Assembly: GCA_008508345.1 (NCBI GenBank)
Contig: QNGE01000904.1
Location: 84,594-148,593 of the forward strand
Direction of reading: 5' to 3'
DNA from: Paragonimus westermani
Taxonomy: Eukaryota; Platyhelminthes; Trematoda; Plagiorchiida; Troglotrematidae
Length of the DNA stretch: 64,000 nt
The notes under the pieces were generated by a model that was given only the letters and a program-made list of their open reading frames with translations, had not been told where the DNA came from and ran no database searches. The stretch's first letter is position 1; each line of letters opens with the position of its first letter. A program made the translations under genes and the position numbers. Below, piece after piece: positions 12,591 to 25,312 of this stretch.

Positions 12591-13760
12591 AATCTGCTCA
12601 ATGATCGTCAACCCTCTGAATTGTTTGGCGTAAAACAACCGATCCATGTTATTGCAAATTTGGTACTGGCGCGTCAACACGAATTGGCTGCATCTATCAC
12701 TTTTCGTAATCGGACTGTTTGTTCAAAATTCTGAAGGGAACTAATTGTTTCAGAGCAGGAGATAATTGAATTCTGCTATCTACATAAAACTAGGCAATAT
12801 ACTCCCCAAAATACGGATTCGGAGGTCTATCACCGGGCTAATTTAACAGGACTGGAAGCACAACCCAGCGAGGTTGAATGGCCTGGCTCCGTCACCCAGC
12901 ATAGATGATCACTGGTAGATCATCGTTGAGATAATCGCTGTTTCAGCAAAGTTCTCCCGGTCCAACAGAAAAATGAGATGCCTAAGGATTCGAACCAACA
13001 GTCAGACTAAACCGTTCACCGAGGAACAGGTGTCAACAACCGAAAAGTGAACTTGCCTTTGTTGAGCATTCCGCGTGGTACAGGCGTACCACTGCAGCCA
13101 TCGGAGAGAACCGAATTTACTACCAACTCGCTCTTGTTGAAAGGCTGAAGGTGAATCTTAGGCTTTCGGGTAGAGATATCGAAATATACACATGAAGTAG
13201 GATTGGTATCGTGAAACTGCAAACCACTGGCGGATTTACCAGTACAGATGCAGAGGTGGCTCACACACTAAGTAGATGAGACCTAAGTACATATAACCGC
13301 AAATAAAAAGAAATCTGAGCATATGGGAAGCAGCTGAGTTGAACATTCATCATCGAGGTGCCTACACCTCGCAAACAAACCACCGAGCTGTACGTTGAAG
13401 TAAGGCGTCGTTCTCACGACTTAATGCTTTCGTTGCTGCCTGTCACTGAGTGTACTTACCTCACAGACAATGATAACATTCACACCATTCAGCCCATTTA
13501 GTTGTCATCTCACTAGACGTCTCCAGCCATCCACTCCGTGAGTCACGAGGTCACCAACCAGTCAGCCGAACCCGATCTACAGTGACCAACCTCTTAGTGA
13601 ACTACCTCAGTTACACACTCCAAGTCACCATCTGTCCACCTAGCACTTTACGCCAGTCTGCCGTGGGGTCGGCAAAAAGTGTTCAGTGTGACGGACAAGT
13701 AGATGTCCTCAGTCGTACGTGACCTAATCATCTAAGCCTATGCAACTATGAGGATGGGAT
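12591..13760. other. No recognised gene
   Basis: The frame at 13016-13264 (minus) is not recognised. GGATTCGAACC at 12986-12996, read on the minus strand, matches a pol III B box exactly, but no tRNA fold or A box accompanies it. Confidence 0.4.
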
Positions 13761-14248
13761 GGAAGAACTCGATTGACAATCCCTACCAAATTCTTCATTC
13801 CCAATCTCCTCATCCATTACTCAATGGTGCCATCCAATGCGAGCGGTCAAAAGCAGTAATCAATGTTCAACTAATTCAAGACGGTTCTCGTCACCTCCCA
13901 GCAACCGACAAGTTTAGCACTCTCAAGGTAATACAGCCCTCAGTGTCACCGTATATACGTGGTCCGGAAGAATTACAGAAATTACTCTCCGTCACCAGAT
14001 GTGTGCAAGTTTGGTGAATACCACCCTAGCCCCACAGGTACGCGCTTCGTTTCATTCCCTACACATTCGCCGCCACTGATGCACCGTCTCAGATGCACAA
14101 CCTAATCAACAACCTCCATAAGTTCATTATGCAACATTATATCTGCGTAATCGCAGCGGTATTGCGGAAGCACTTCTCACATCGAGGTTGTGAAGCACAG
14201 TCTGGACCGTTTGGCCGAGTGCGAGAAGCTTCCCGCATTGATTGTACC
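13761..14248 (+). repeat. Unidentified interspersed repeat, copy 1 (inverted partner at 29 kb)
   Basis: About 490 bases match the reverse complement of 28968-29458 at high identity by eye, including long shared runs around the segment that encodes MHNLINNLHKFIMQH in both copies. The two copies lie about 15 kb apart in opposite orientation. The shared frame continues through CVIAAVLRKHF and stays open in both, which hints at former coding capacity, but no known domain is visible. It could be a fragment of a longer retroelement. Confidence 0.7.
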
Positions 14249-15249
14249 AGTTGTAAAATGTTGAACAACAATGCCTCGTCGTCGGCGTAATTAATATCAG
14301 TGAGTCTTGTACTAGGTATGAGGTCTCAGCTGGGCATCTTCTGAGTGCCGCAAATAGTCCGCTGTCATTTCGTTTCTGGGGACGTATGCATTTCCTGGTG
14401 CTGAAACTGTCAGACAGTTTATCGTAACCTTTAATCTGAGTTCGAAGTATGGGAATAAAGTGCTGACATTGTGTTCATATACTTGGTCAGCACACCCAAA
14501 TGTGTAGATCGGTCGGATGGATCAAAAGCACCTTTCTAGTTGAGAAATACGGTAACTGTTGGTCGGTGGCACAAATGATGCCACTCCAGAATTCCGTGAA
14601 TAGTGAAAAATTGGTCAATGGAAACTAGTTAAGGGCGAATCCACGGCTGTTCTTCGCTGATGTTTCCATCCCAAACTGCAATGAGGTGATGAATTGCACT
14701 GGATACCAGAACCTTAGTAATGCCTTGGATCAAGCTAATTTCTCTGTGTATTTTTCACTAGCTCAGGACTCCTTTCTTGAATACGGGAATTACTATCGTA
14801 TGGCTTCAGCGAAGAGGGATGGACTCTGTCATCCACACAAGTAGAAACAACTGAGAACAAAGTGGCAACGCATCGGCGTATGTTATACATCCAAGTATGT
14901 GATTCGATGAGAACAGGAGCGTTGAACGAACCCCCGTCAACCATAATTAACAGTTATTTGATCTATCTGAGACAAGGTCAACGTACCCGGGAGTCCAACA
15001 TGACACATCTATGTTCTCTACCACACCGAGTGATACATTCTCCGCTGATCCACGTAAGTTAGTTGCGAATGGCTCTTCAAGATCTATTCCTTTCTTTCAC
15101 GTGGAAGAACAGTTTGAAAAACCTACATAGTATTATCGACGCCTAGCAAATGAAAGTACTATTCAAACACTTACCTGACAGATTGGGAGTGCTAGCTCTC
15201 AAATGTAATGACAACCGCAGTTGATTTAAGGTTAAATGGTCGAGTTATC
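14249..15249. other. No recognised gene
   Basis: Short frames such as 14735-14944 (minus) and 14862-15062 (plus) overlap each other and are not recognised. The Penelope-like element to the right may begin within the last bases of this stretch. Confidence 0.4.
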
Positions 15250-16924
15250 ACATATTTTTAATGCTTCCATCCAACAGAAAGTTTTATTCCACACTGAGCA
15301 CTATGAAGCCCTCAAGGAGCTAGTTAACTGAAATGCTGTTATTGTGTGGAAACCTGATAAGCGGTCTGTAGTTATTGTGAAGGACATGTAGAAATATGTG
15401 GAGAAAACAAGCATCATCCTTTCAGCTAACATCGAGTTTCTACTGGACAGCCAAACTGACAACATAGTGCTGGTGGAGAAACGTGGTAGTTGCTAGTTTC
15501 AGATACGTAACCGAAAGATAGTGCAAATATATGAAGTCCATTTTTACTAATACTCAGCATTTTTATGGTACACCAAAAACTTCACAAACCTCAAGCACCA
15601 CTACGGTGAATTCTTGCGATAGCAGATTGGCTTCTATCACGAACTGGTCGAGTGGTTAATTGATGTTTTGCAGCCAGTTCGAGGATTCGCTTCAAAGTTT
15701 GATCTGATTGACACATTAAAGATGTGTGAAATTCTACATACTGCTAACTTGAAAGGAAAAATGAGTTGTCTTGGCGCAAATTCGCTATTAATAATCATGC
15801 CACTGAGGGAGAGGGCGGACATTGTTTATAATTTTCCAGTAGCCAATCACATGAGGCATCATGTCCCAATCAATATTCTAAAACCTATTTTTATCATTGT
15901 ATAGTGAAAATTGTAAATCTCATTTTCAAAACATGGGATGTAAACAAATAGACAGATTCGCGGTGGGTAACCGTTTGGCTGGGCGATAAATGTCTATGAT
16001 TGAGCTTCGCCTCGCGTACAAAACGCATGACATTACGGTTTATGCTGTTGACATAATACTGTTCGCACAAGATAAGAAGACATTAGAAAAAGTATTGGAT
16101 TTGACAAACTCTTCGCACTCGAATTTATCAGTGTCATGTGAGACTGAAAACGAATATGCATTCGTCTTTCTGGATTTTAACATTAGACGACAGAAGGATG
16201 GTGCGTTATGTCGGTCAGATTATCGTAAATCCGCCTGAAAGTATTGAGAAAGTATTGAAATTATTTGAGTTTCAGCAGCTTCTCATTCGTACAACACAAA
16301 CGTTCACTGGTTCGTTGTCTATTTTACATAGCAAGGTGATACACTAGACACAGTTGAAATTTACTAGTGAGACCCTGGTCTAGAACAGTTATAGACTGGG
16401 TTTTACTGACGTCCACTCCATGCCGAAAGTGATAAACCCACAAGAAACGGTTGTTCCGAAGAAGCCGGTGTACATGCAGTTACCGTGCAAAGAAGATAGT
16501 AATATGTCGTTTTTAACGCAACGACTGATGCAGAACATCCAAAGGACGCTCAACGCAGCTACACTACGGTCACGTATTTGCACCAAATCACTCACAATTC
16601 CTCACATTAAGACACTGATGCCAGAGCTAACCAGTTCACACTATATCTACTAGTTGGCCTGCAGCTGCGTCGACGGTTGCATTGAAAGAACTGATCGATT
16701 CCTTTGTCTTAGAATGAAGGAACACGTCCCGAAATATATTGGGGATTTAATGTGTGGCAACCAAACTAAACAACGCAAGCCGGCTTCATCGATCGCCAGA
16801 CATGCGCTGGAGATCGGTCATAAGATCAACCCGAGAAACGCTTTCCGTGCGTTGGTTTCTTATCATCGATCCTTTACATGTCATACCGTACTGGACCCCT
16901 TTCCAGTAACCACTTCCGAAAATC
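15250..16924 (+). mobile_element. Penelope-like element, main body (RT plus GIY-YIG), degenerate
   Basis: Ordered PLE motifs are visible on the plus strand, in several frames: an N-terminal NAVIVWKPDKRSVVIV segment (about 15330-15385), FYGTPKT (about 15555-15580), then FASKFDLIDTLKMCEILH and KMSCLGANSLL (about 15685-15790), corresponding to the RT fingers and first palm motif. The second palm box is damaged (RFAVGNRLAG near 15957), and the catalytic Y-x-D-D reads YAVDI near 16040. FVFLDFNIRRQKDGALC follows (about 16163-16215). From 16420 the linker and GIY-YIG region runs through PVYMQLPCKEDSNMSFL, then CIERTDRFLCLRMKEHVPKY in the ORF at 16654-16962 and SSIARHALEIGHKINPRNAF. Homology with the PLE at 46-47 kb extends to about 16920, then stops abruptly at an insertion. 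Stops and frameshifts show it is inactive. Confidence 0.85.
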
Positions 16925-17672
16925 AGCACATCACAGTTATGACTGAACACCTCACAAGGTGAATCGAAGCAGCCACTATACGCGATCAGAGCGCGAGCAC
17001 TGTATGCAGGGCAGTGATGGAACAAATCGTCGCAGGTGCTATGTCTAAACTTGGTTCTAAGTTTACATGGAGACTTGCAGAACCTGCGGGCAACAAGACT
17101 TGGGTTTACGAGGTTTTTGGCAAAGCGGAGAGTACCTTATGTAGTAGTGAAACTTCATGGCCCAGTGCATGTGATTAAGAGTGAGGCGAATCAACATCGA
17201 GTGCACGGAAGCCAGCTTTGTAAATGGTATGACACACCGATCAGAAGAGAATGTATACCAGTTGTGTCAACAGCACCGAGGTCGACTCGCAGATCATCGA
17301 GAGAACGGAGAGAACCTGAACGGCTTTTGATGCAAAAGGAACAATTGTTGCGGGGGAGAAGCGGGTTCAGGAGGAGCGGTCGTTCTATAATACTCACATC
17401 ACTACTATTTAATAGTGGGGCAGCAACATGGACTTTGACATCTAGTTAGCCACGGGGAAATTACGAGAGGAAACATTGGATTGCAGTATGGTGTGAAATG
17501 ATTTTTGGTACACAGAGAACTGGGCATTGGCGTCCATACCAACCGTAATGCTCTGAGACCAGTGTCGCAAGCAGATGTGTTTTTAGTCATGTTGAAGCGC
17601 ATAACCCATGTAGTGGCTTTCCGAATAGACAATCCCTGCGCGATCCAAATTCTTGACTCACAACAATACAAC
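16925..17672 (+). mobile_element. Ty3/gypsy-type integrase C-terminal fragment inserted in the PLE
   Basis: The frame 17036-17449 contains RRVPYVVVKLHGPVHVIKS followed by QHRVHGSQLCKWYD. This resembles the C-terminal chromatin/DNA-contact part of LTR-retrotransposon integrases, where a 'GPY' segment precedes a valine-rich strand and an RVH-x-x-QL motif. A basic Arg/Ser-rich tail (RSTRRSSRERREPERLL) is typical of the end of such polyproteins. The rest, to 17672, has no identified domain and could include part of an LTR. The fragment sits exactly where PLE homology is missing, between a VTTSE-like end near 16920 and a KP-x5-NFLILNLRL restart at 17673. It differs from the gypsy element at 22-26 kb. 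The insertion is inferred from these breakpoints; I saw no clear target duplication. Confidence 0.55.
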
Positions 17673-17745
17673 AACAAGCCAGTCGTCCGTGTACGAAACT
17701 TCTTAATCTTAAACCTTCGTCTGCTTCGGTTTTGACCAATGACAG
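17673..17745 (+). mobile_element. 3' end of the interrupted Penelope-like element
   Basis: The translation resumes with KPVVRVRNFLILNLRLLRF and a stop at 17733-17735, followed by non-coding bases (ccaatgacaga) that also follow the stop in the PLE copies ending near 46411 and 47701. This identifies it as the displaced terminal segment of the PLE at 15250-16924. Confidence 0.75.
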
Positions 17746-20700
17746 ATCAGTGTATGGATGGATGTGATTTTTGATCATAATTAGCTATTCAGCCAATTAA
17801 TTATTCTGATTTTCACCTTGCTTATGTGCAGCAGTTGACGTGAATGCGTGAAGTGTTATTACGATTTTGCAAGACTTGTTTTCTGATTTCGATGTACCAG
17901 TTAGTAACTACGGTAGTCTAGTAGTTATAGTATTGCTCCTATAGACTTAATGCGCCGAATATGCTCTCCGTGCTGATTTTTAGTAGGGTCGAAGCCTTAA
18001 ACAGGAATGGTACGGCTGCTGAACAGCTCAGTCGTTCAAAATAAGACGCATTAGTTCAAAACTTGAAACCCGACACCACAAACAAGCCCTTAGTTACGCT
18101 AATTCCGTCTTCCATATCACGGGATCGGTGTCAAAGTGTTCATCAAGCTTGTAGCTGAAGTACGTTGACCGGAGTTCATATGCATCAGCGATAAACTTGA
18201 AGAAGGAAAAGCTTGAATCTTGTGTGTTCTCTTAGAAACGGGAAACAAGAAAATACACGAGTATAAGTGCCGTGATCTCTTGTGAGTGAAAACTACACAA
18301 GACCATCAGTATCATTTGTGGTTAATAGAGGATGCAGGGAAATCCAATAGCAGTGACTATTGTTCGCGAATGAAACGTTGACCTCTTAAGGGTAACAAAG
18401 ATTAATTTCCCGTCTATATTCTTCTTGATTTCTCTCAAGCCAGTAAGATTACCGAAGGACAACAAAACGTAACAAATACGTCCAAACTACTGACCAGTAA
18501 AGAACTCAGTTATGCCCCTTAGTTGAAATAGGACCTAAGAACGAGGCACGAATCCTGTTGGCAAATCAATCTCCTGAGTATTGTCCACTCACCTGCGAGA
18601 GGCAAGTATCATCCTAGGATAGTTTGTGGGACATGTAGCACCTGATCAGACAGTCTTAGAGTGGATCGTATATTGGTGGTTTGTTGCGATCCGTTGTCTC
18701 ACACTCGCAATGAGTGAATTAACGATAAGCACTAAATCCCGCTCCTTTATTCAGTGATCGTCTTGCCAACGTAATTCAAACCTAGTCAATAACCATCAGC
18801 ATGACAGTAAGATGTGTCCGTTTTGTGGACGCTCATAAGACAGTGGTGCACAGCGAGCGTAAAGTTTCTAGTACAGACCGGCAGATTTTTACTGATCCAT
18901 CTACCGTCTTCTATGAATTTACTTCAAAATAAAACTGTATTAACATGACAAAACAAAGCTTCTATTGTGACGAATAAATAAGCAGCCAGAGATCACTATT
19001 ATTTACTTAGAAAATTTTACGCAACCGACCAGCTGGTTTCAACATTAGATTAAAATATTCTGAGTTTGAGCAATTGTTGTGTTTTTGTGACAGATAATCA
19101 ACTGAAAAGTGTCCCGTTAAGTTTGTTTCTCCTATAAGTGCTGTTGTCAGGGTCATAACCACACTCTTGCATGCATACAACCCGCTGCGTCATCTAGCGC
19201 ATTACTTATAAAATAGACCATGGGATTTGGATTTCTACAACCAACTCACGTTGCAATCCACCAACACAAGTATTGTGAATTTAAACTGCTTTACTCATGA
19301 GTAACGTGACTGAGTCAGTGTTGTGGAATGCATCCACTTGTAGTAACCGTGGACTTCAGCAGCATTCTAAGCGTACAAGAAAAGACTTCGCAGGTTTAAT
19401 TTACCAACTGCGCGATGAAATCAGTTAATCCATTTCTAAACGGACCATTCTAAGATTCGACTCATCGTTCAAAGCTAGCTTGATTAACGTTTAACATTCG
19501 TGATCTTGGTGATTTCCGCTGATTATTTGTTGCAATCGATAGCCTATAATTCGCGGCAATGACTCCTGAGAATAGCTTGATTATGATCAGTTTTCCTGGG
19601 TGCGAACTTCATATGAGCTAACCCTCTAATTTCACCATATATTCGTATAAAGTTTCTCAGGCTCAGATGTTGTCGCAAGTAACATTGACTAACAAATAAA
19701 ATAATCTTTCATCCCATCCTGACGCATTTTTGCCACGTATTCCAAGAATGCGCTTTTACCGAAAGTCTTGTAGTTGCCAACTGTTTTGCGTGTTGTGTGT
19801 GTGTGTGTGCGTGTGCAAGTATGGGAGAATCTATCTACACATTCCAGGCGCTCTGGGAGGCTGTTTCTCAGAAAGTTAGGCAGTTTGATTTTCAACAGAC
19901 AGACTGTCAATCCCTAAATGAAGTGATCACTTAAGTTGAAAGATTTTCAAAAACGGGGTGTGATGAAGCTATTTCAGTAGCAGCAACTGCTTTGCGAATG
20001 TACAAAATTGGACGGAACAAACCAGAAATTTCTAACGAAACAATTTGCTTGCACTGAAAGAATTATGAAAAAAGGAAACAGACGCAGCTTGAACTGACAT
20101 TCCGCACACAAACAGAGCTTACGGCATTTGAGGTGCATGCACTGAACTAAGTGGTTCCCGATATTGGTAACTAATTGTAAACAACACACGCATTTGATTA
20201 CAAATTTGGTGTATGGAAAATATATTCCAGACAGCCCTCTCTCGAAAAGCGAAAGCTTTAGCAGTACACACATGCAAACGCAGTTTGACGTTTGAGTGTA
20301 GTAACTAAATATATGGTCACTAGAGCAACTGGCATAACGAGTGTTTGAATGCCAGCAGTAGTAAACCCAGTGACCTCGAACATTAAGGAAAATCTAGCCC
20401 ATGCTCGTCTTTAAAAAGATTTGGTGGAAGTCATTCTGACCAATTTCCTTGGTTCCTAAACCAGGAAGTGTTATCGAACGGAGAAACAACAAGATGGAAA
20501 TCCTAGCAACATTAATTTCATGGTGAGCAATGCGTCAACAACTGCGTGCGAACGTTCAGAACAAACACATGAATAGAAATGAGATAAAACCTGTTTGGTG
20601 ATGTCTTCAGCTCTGAGGCTAACAAACTGTTATTAACCTAATCATCCGTCAGCAAACCATTAAAGAATCTAAAACTACTTTCTCGCTGGTTTCGTTAGCT

Positions 20701-22149
20701 ACCTGCGAGGTTGTAAGTGTAACACTTCTGTAATATATTTCCTCAAAGTATTCCGATATCGGTCGGTAACAGACAAACTGTGACTTCACTACAGATTCGA
20801 TCTCGGTGGAACACTTTGATTGTGTTTATTGAGCGAACACCAGTATGGCAAGGTAATTTCGCGAGTGGATGAAAACGTGAGAAGAACCTGTAAAAAAAAG
20901 CTTGTCTTCGATGGTTCATTAAAAAACTAAATATAATGTAAGTATGAATGACGGGATAGTGGTGGATCGAAGAGTTCGTCACCAATGTCAAAACATTCAG
21001 GTTTGTTTGAGGTCCAATGATCCGCTAGTTGACTGTAACTTTCCAGGTCTACACCAATGACAGCAAACGTTCTGCCCTATCGTTAACATTTTAAGAGTAA
21101 AATCCCTTCGACACTAAAATTAGAAAATTGTGCAAACATCTCCCAGGACACATCGAGAACTTGGCAGTCGGCTCAGCTGTATTGACTTCAACAAAATTTT
21201 GACTTACCCCTTATGTTAGCCACTATTTCTCAACACTTCTTTCGAACTCAACAACCTGGGTATACGCTACACTTTTCACAGTAATGTCACTATTCGTTTC
21301 CAAGTTGGTCACGCTGTTCCTTCACGCATTATCGGTAGCTCGATAACATGAAGAATTCACAGCAGCACTGGTACAGTTTCTTTGAAGAACAATCGTCACA
21401 ATGGACTACAACCCGTGTGGTTTCGTCCACTTCTGTCAGATGCGTAGAGGAATTATAGAGCTTATCAAAGTCCATCGATGTGGCAGGCTTCTCGGATTGC
21501 TTACGTTGCATGGACTGCTTTCCGGGCAAGCAAGAGTAAAGTTTCCAAGAAGTCAAAATAAGATATCTGACATCACACAGATTGTGGGTTTGTATCCCGA
21601 AAATTAATCACGCTGCTGGAAGCATGGTTACACAAGGGTCTGAAAGGTAAGGTCGCTTAAATTAAATGTTTTTCCATTTATCACGCGCAACAAACTGTGT
21701 TACCGAAAGTAAGACAGAAGTGATCAGAAGTGCAATAATGAACCGCTGTGAGGGTTTTTACGTGTCTACTGATTTTATATGAGTGCATGTGCAAATCATT
21801 TCATTGTTGAGTACAAAACTATACCGTGAGGTGGTTTCCGTCCAATTGTGCCACGTAATACTTACTTATGCCTCAAGTGTCCTTCAAGTAGGATAGAAGA
21901 TTTTGTTGACGGATTTTCAGTTGGCGATTTGTACAATCTTGAAACTTCATGATGTTCTACATACAGTACTCTGAACAGATTTTGGACCACGCAACTTACC
22001 ACGCCTTGACTATACTGTACTACGAAATTTCCAATAAATTGCATGTATATGAATTGAGGTCAAGTAGAGTTCATTCGTCAGGGCATAATCGGCCTCGGGT
22101 AACTGCTTTATAACAGTGCTACAAACATTTGCATTCGGCCCCTCCCGTT
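17746..22149. other. No recognised gene over about 4.4 kb
   Basis: Only short overlapping frames are seen, such as 19974-20273 (minus, Cys-rich by chance or otherwise) and 21329-21556 (minus). No domain or convincing exon was found. It contains one TG microsatellite, listed separately. Confidence 0.5.
19794..19815. repeat. TG microsatellite
   Basis: Eight TG units run from 19794 to 19809, followed by a C and a short GTGTG continuation. Confidence 0.9.
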
Positions 22150-22395
22150 TGTGAAGGGATTAAAGAACCGGAGTAAAACAAAATGTTCAAGTGCGTCACA
22201 CGTTAAAACGAACGAGCTACAAGCAGAATCGACCCGACCAATAGGAAAGCTGAAGCGTCAGTACCAATTGTAATTTTTCATTTTATTGTTGCGTCTTGTT
22301 TATAGAATAGCCAATAGAAATTCAATAAACCAAGGTTTGTTTTGTGCCACTAAGACTGACTTTTGCTTTCCTTCCGGAAGGTAGCAATCCTCAGC
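22150..22395 (+). repeat. 5' LTR of the gypsy element (edges approximate)
   Basis: Bases 22172-22382 match 26301-26511 with a constant offset of 4129 and no net indel. Shared blocks include aaaacaaaatgttcaa, ccaataggaaagct and tgcgtcttgttta, and both end in cttccggaaggt. A plausible left edge starts with TGT at 22150. It also holds AATAAA at 22324-22329. The visible differences between the LTRs are many, so the insertion is old. Confidence 0.75.
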
Positions 22396-22444
22396 ATTGT
22401 GTGAAAAGAGAACAAGAAAACTGAAGGTGACAAAAGGAACACCA

Positions 22445-23160
22445 CGACGAACCCAAGGTGATTGTTCCGCCCGAACCGCTGAATGTGAACAGCACGAAGA
22501 GACATGCAGACAACTGGTGTTTATGGAGAGAAAATTACGAGGGTTTCTGCTTGCTGGCCAATCTTACGGAGACCAGTAGAGAATATCAGCTGTCCATGTT
22601 TCGAGATGCAATCGAAGATGGAGGAAGACATATCCTGAGAAAGTGAACCTTCGAGGACGGAGAGGAAAACATGGAACCGAACGTGATCATTCAAAAAATG
22701 AAACGAAAATGTAACAAAACGTATGAATGCTTTCAGTTTCTTAAGAGGAATCGGTAGGCCGGAGAAATGATAAATCAGTATGTTGCCGTTTTGAGGAAAC
22801 TTGAAAAATCGTAGTTTCTGAAAATGCGTAGGAGAGACTCTCATCCGAGACGGAATGGTCATCGATATTCAGAATTCCGCAATGACGAAGAGATTATTGA
22901 ACATCCCAAAGGTGACTCTAGCTCATTACATGGACACCTGAAATAGCCAAGAGGTAACGGAGCAAAGGATGACATCTTTGAACTCAGACCACGGCCTAGT
23001 ATCAAACGTTGTAGACAGAGAGAACGATTCTCGATGATTTCCTGCCAGCTCTGCGTTGGCAGACATCTTCGTCAGAAAGAAAAGTGCCCAGCATTTGGAA
23101 AGACGTGTATGAAGTGCCGGAGAAGAAGCCATTTCGCTAGACGGTGTAGATCGCCTACGG
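22445..23160 (+). pseudogene. gag-like region with zinc knuckle (gypsy element)
   Basis: The frame starting near 22458 reads PPEPLNVNS and a Trp-rich capsid-like segment (NWCLWRENYEGFCLL), then continues in other frames through NQYVAVLRKLEKS (about 22768-22806) to a cysteine cluster at 23043-23139. That cluster, C-x2-C-x4-H followed by CPAFGKTCMKCRRRSHFARRC, is the double zinc-binding module typical of this gypsy group. At least two stops and shifts lie between the start and the knuckle, so no intact gag exists. Confidence 0.75.
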
Positions 23161-24130
23161 TCAGTCTAATCAACGAAGATGTTAGTAAAGTGATAAACCG
23201 ACTCAACGGATCAAGCAGACAGAAAGGAATCGGTGCAGAGTTGCTCATTGAAGATGCAAGAAGAATATATCAGCTAGAATCCGACACACCAGTCAATGTC
23301 ATATCATCAGGCTGCATCGAGGAGGTCAAAATACGCGAGTCAAATGCACGACTAAAAATGTGGAATCGTGAAACGACAAACGTTAACGCAGTTGCTACAT
23401 TGTCTGTCACGAATCCGAAGATTGTGAAGATTTATATGCTCAATGTTTTTGTGGTCGATCGGGGTTCAACGCTCATTTCTGGTGTTGAGACCATTCACTT
23501 GATGAGTTTCATCACCGTTAATCGCGATGAATTTCCTCATAAGTTAGCCGATTTTGATGTTCTTGACCAGCATCCATGTGTTTTTGACTCGACTCTCGGT
23601 CACATGCCAGGCACTGTTAGACTATCGGCGGTTAGCGATGCCGTTCCTGTTGTATTACCGGTTAAAGGGATTCCGTTGGCCATACTGGATAAGTGTAAAG
23701 CGGAATTAGGTCGACTAGTTCGAATTAATATGGTTACTCCGGTCAAGGAGCCGACCGATTTGGTCAGTCAGATTGCTGTAACTCTGAGAAAGTTAAGGTG
23801 ACATCCGGTTGTGTATCGATCCCAAGCCACTGAATAAGGTAATTCGATGCGAATATTACCGTCTACCAACCACCGATGACATTCCACCAGATTTGAGTCA
23901 AACCCAATTTTTCACAAAGGTAGACCTATTTTCGGCTTTTTGGCAATTAGAACTGGACGAGCAGTCCAGTTACTTTATCACATTCGAAACCCTCTTTGGA
24001 CGTTTTCATTGTTTGCGTTTGCATTTCGGACTGAAGGTGCCCAACGAAATTTTCAGAAACTTTTAATCCAGGCTCTTGAAAAACTGAGAAGAGTCATTGG
24101 TTTCGCAGTTGGCTTGCTGATTTTCGGATA
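23161..24130 (+). pseudogene. Protease and reverse transcriptase N-terminal part (gypsy element)
   Basis: The frame 23034-23801 continues into an aspartic protease region. The active-site stretch reads LESDTPVNVIS, where this family has D-S/T-G-A before the VNVI strand, so the catalytic loop seems shortened by about two residues. It then enters the RT (LVRINMVTPVKEPTDLVSQIAV) and stops near 23801. The next frame, 23809-24066, has CIDPKPLNKV and KVDLFSAFWQLELDEQSS, with the first palm Asp present. A shift near 24060 leads to GFAVGLLIFG, where the YADD/IADD catalytic box should be. The AVG at 24105-24113 has lost both aspartates, each by what looks like a single base change. The enzyme cannot be active. 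Confidence 0.82.
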
Positions 24131-24175
24131 AACTTTGAAGGATCATGACAGAAAACTTGAGGAATTTCTGAAGCG

Positions 24176-25312
24176 TTGTATCGATCAAAAAATTCGCCTG
24201 TCGCGCAACAAAGTGGCTTTAGGAGAAAAGAGGTCACTTTTCACGGATATCTGCTAACCTCAATCAGACTTAAAATAGACCCCAAGAAAACAAAGTCTAT
24301 ATCCACACTGACAGCTTCTGAGAATGTGAAAGAAGTATCACGACGGAATGGTATGGTCAGATTTCTGAGTCGGTTCCTTTCAACCCTATCCAGCATGATG
24401 CATCCCATCCGCATGTTGACCAATAAAGGAGTGCCGTGGATATGGGAGGAAGAACAGCAGACAGCGTTTGATGAAATAAAACGGGTATTTACCGAGGCCT
24501 CTGTACTGAACTACTACAACCCAGCAGTATCTCAGGTCATTCAGTGTGATGGCGGTGAAACTCGTCTGAGGGCGGTATTGTTACAAAACGGAAGACCAGT
24601 GGACTACCGAGGCAGCATTCTATCGCATGCTGAGCAAAACTATGCGCAAATTGAGAAGGAAATGCTGGCTGTGATATTTGCCCTAGAACGTTTCAGCACT
24701 TATACGTTCGGTTGGAAAACAATAGTTCACACCGACCACAAACCACTAGTTTCAATTGTGAAGAAACCGTTAACTGCTGCACCGCGAAGGATACGGAGAA
24801 TGCTAAATAGAATGCAAAAATATGACGTCGAACTGACCTATCAACCGGGGACTCAGATGCACATAGCTAACACTTTGTCCAGAGTTCGCGAAATAGGTTC
24901 CTCCTGCGAAGAGCTTCATTTTGACACTATGGCAGCTATGGATTACATTATGACGGAAACCGCACTAATCACCGACCTGAAAGAAGCAACGGTACAAGTC
25001 ACCACGTTACAGAGTCTGGCTGAAACAATTAAAAACGGGTGGCCACACGATAAGAGAAAGTTGCCCGATGAATTAGCAGTCTTCTTTAGTGACCACCGTC
25101 AATTTATCCAGGAAGACGGCTTAACATTCAAGGGAGAAAGAGTCACAATTCCAGTGATATTTCAACGGAAGATGTTGGAGCACGTTCAATTGGCACATAC
25201 GGGAGTGAATAGCTGTATCCGAAGGGCAAAGGAGCTTTCCTATTGGCCTCAGATGTCGAGTTCCATAAGGGACTACATACAGAGCTGTAATGCATGTCGG
25301 GCTATTGACTGA
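24176..25312 (+). pseudogene. RT thumb, RNase H and integrase zinc-binding region (gypsy element)
   Basis: This is the longest open frame in the window, 378 codons from a TTG. It begins in the RT thumb (EVTFHGYLLTS, LKIDPKKTKSI, MHPIRMLTNKGVPWIW). RNase H follows with VIQCDGG, QIEKEMLAVIFALERF and HTDHKPLVSI, which keep the expected Asp, Glu and Asp. Then come YQPGTQMHIANTLSRV and an H-H-C-C integrase zinc finger: H-x3-H in VQLAHTG (with an earlier His) and C-x2-C in SCNACRAID. It ends at a TGA just after CRAID. There is no start of its own; it is an internal part of pol opened by a frameshift. Confidence 0.88.

Noticed and set aside
12986..12996. Second exact B-box match, minus strand
   Set aside because: No A box at a suitable distance and no tRNA-like fold upstream.
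19974..20273. Cys-rich minus-strand frame as a secreted or zinc-binding protein
   Set aside because: The cysteine spacing fits no known motif, there is no signal peptide, and the length is within chance.
22521..22862. Minus-strand frame of 113 codons
   Set aside because: It lies antisense within the gypsy gag region and has no domain.
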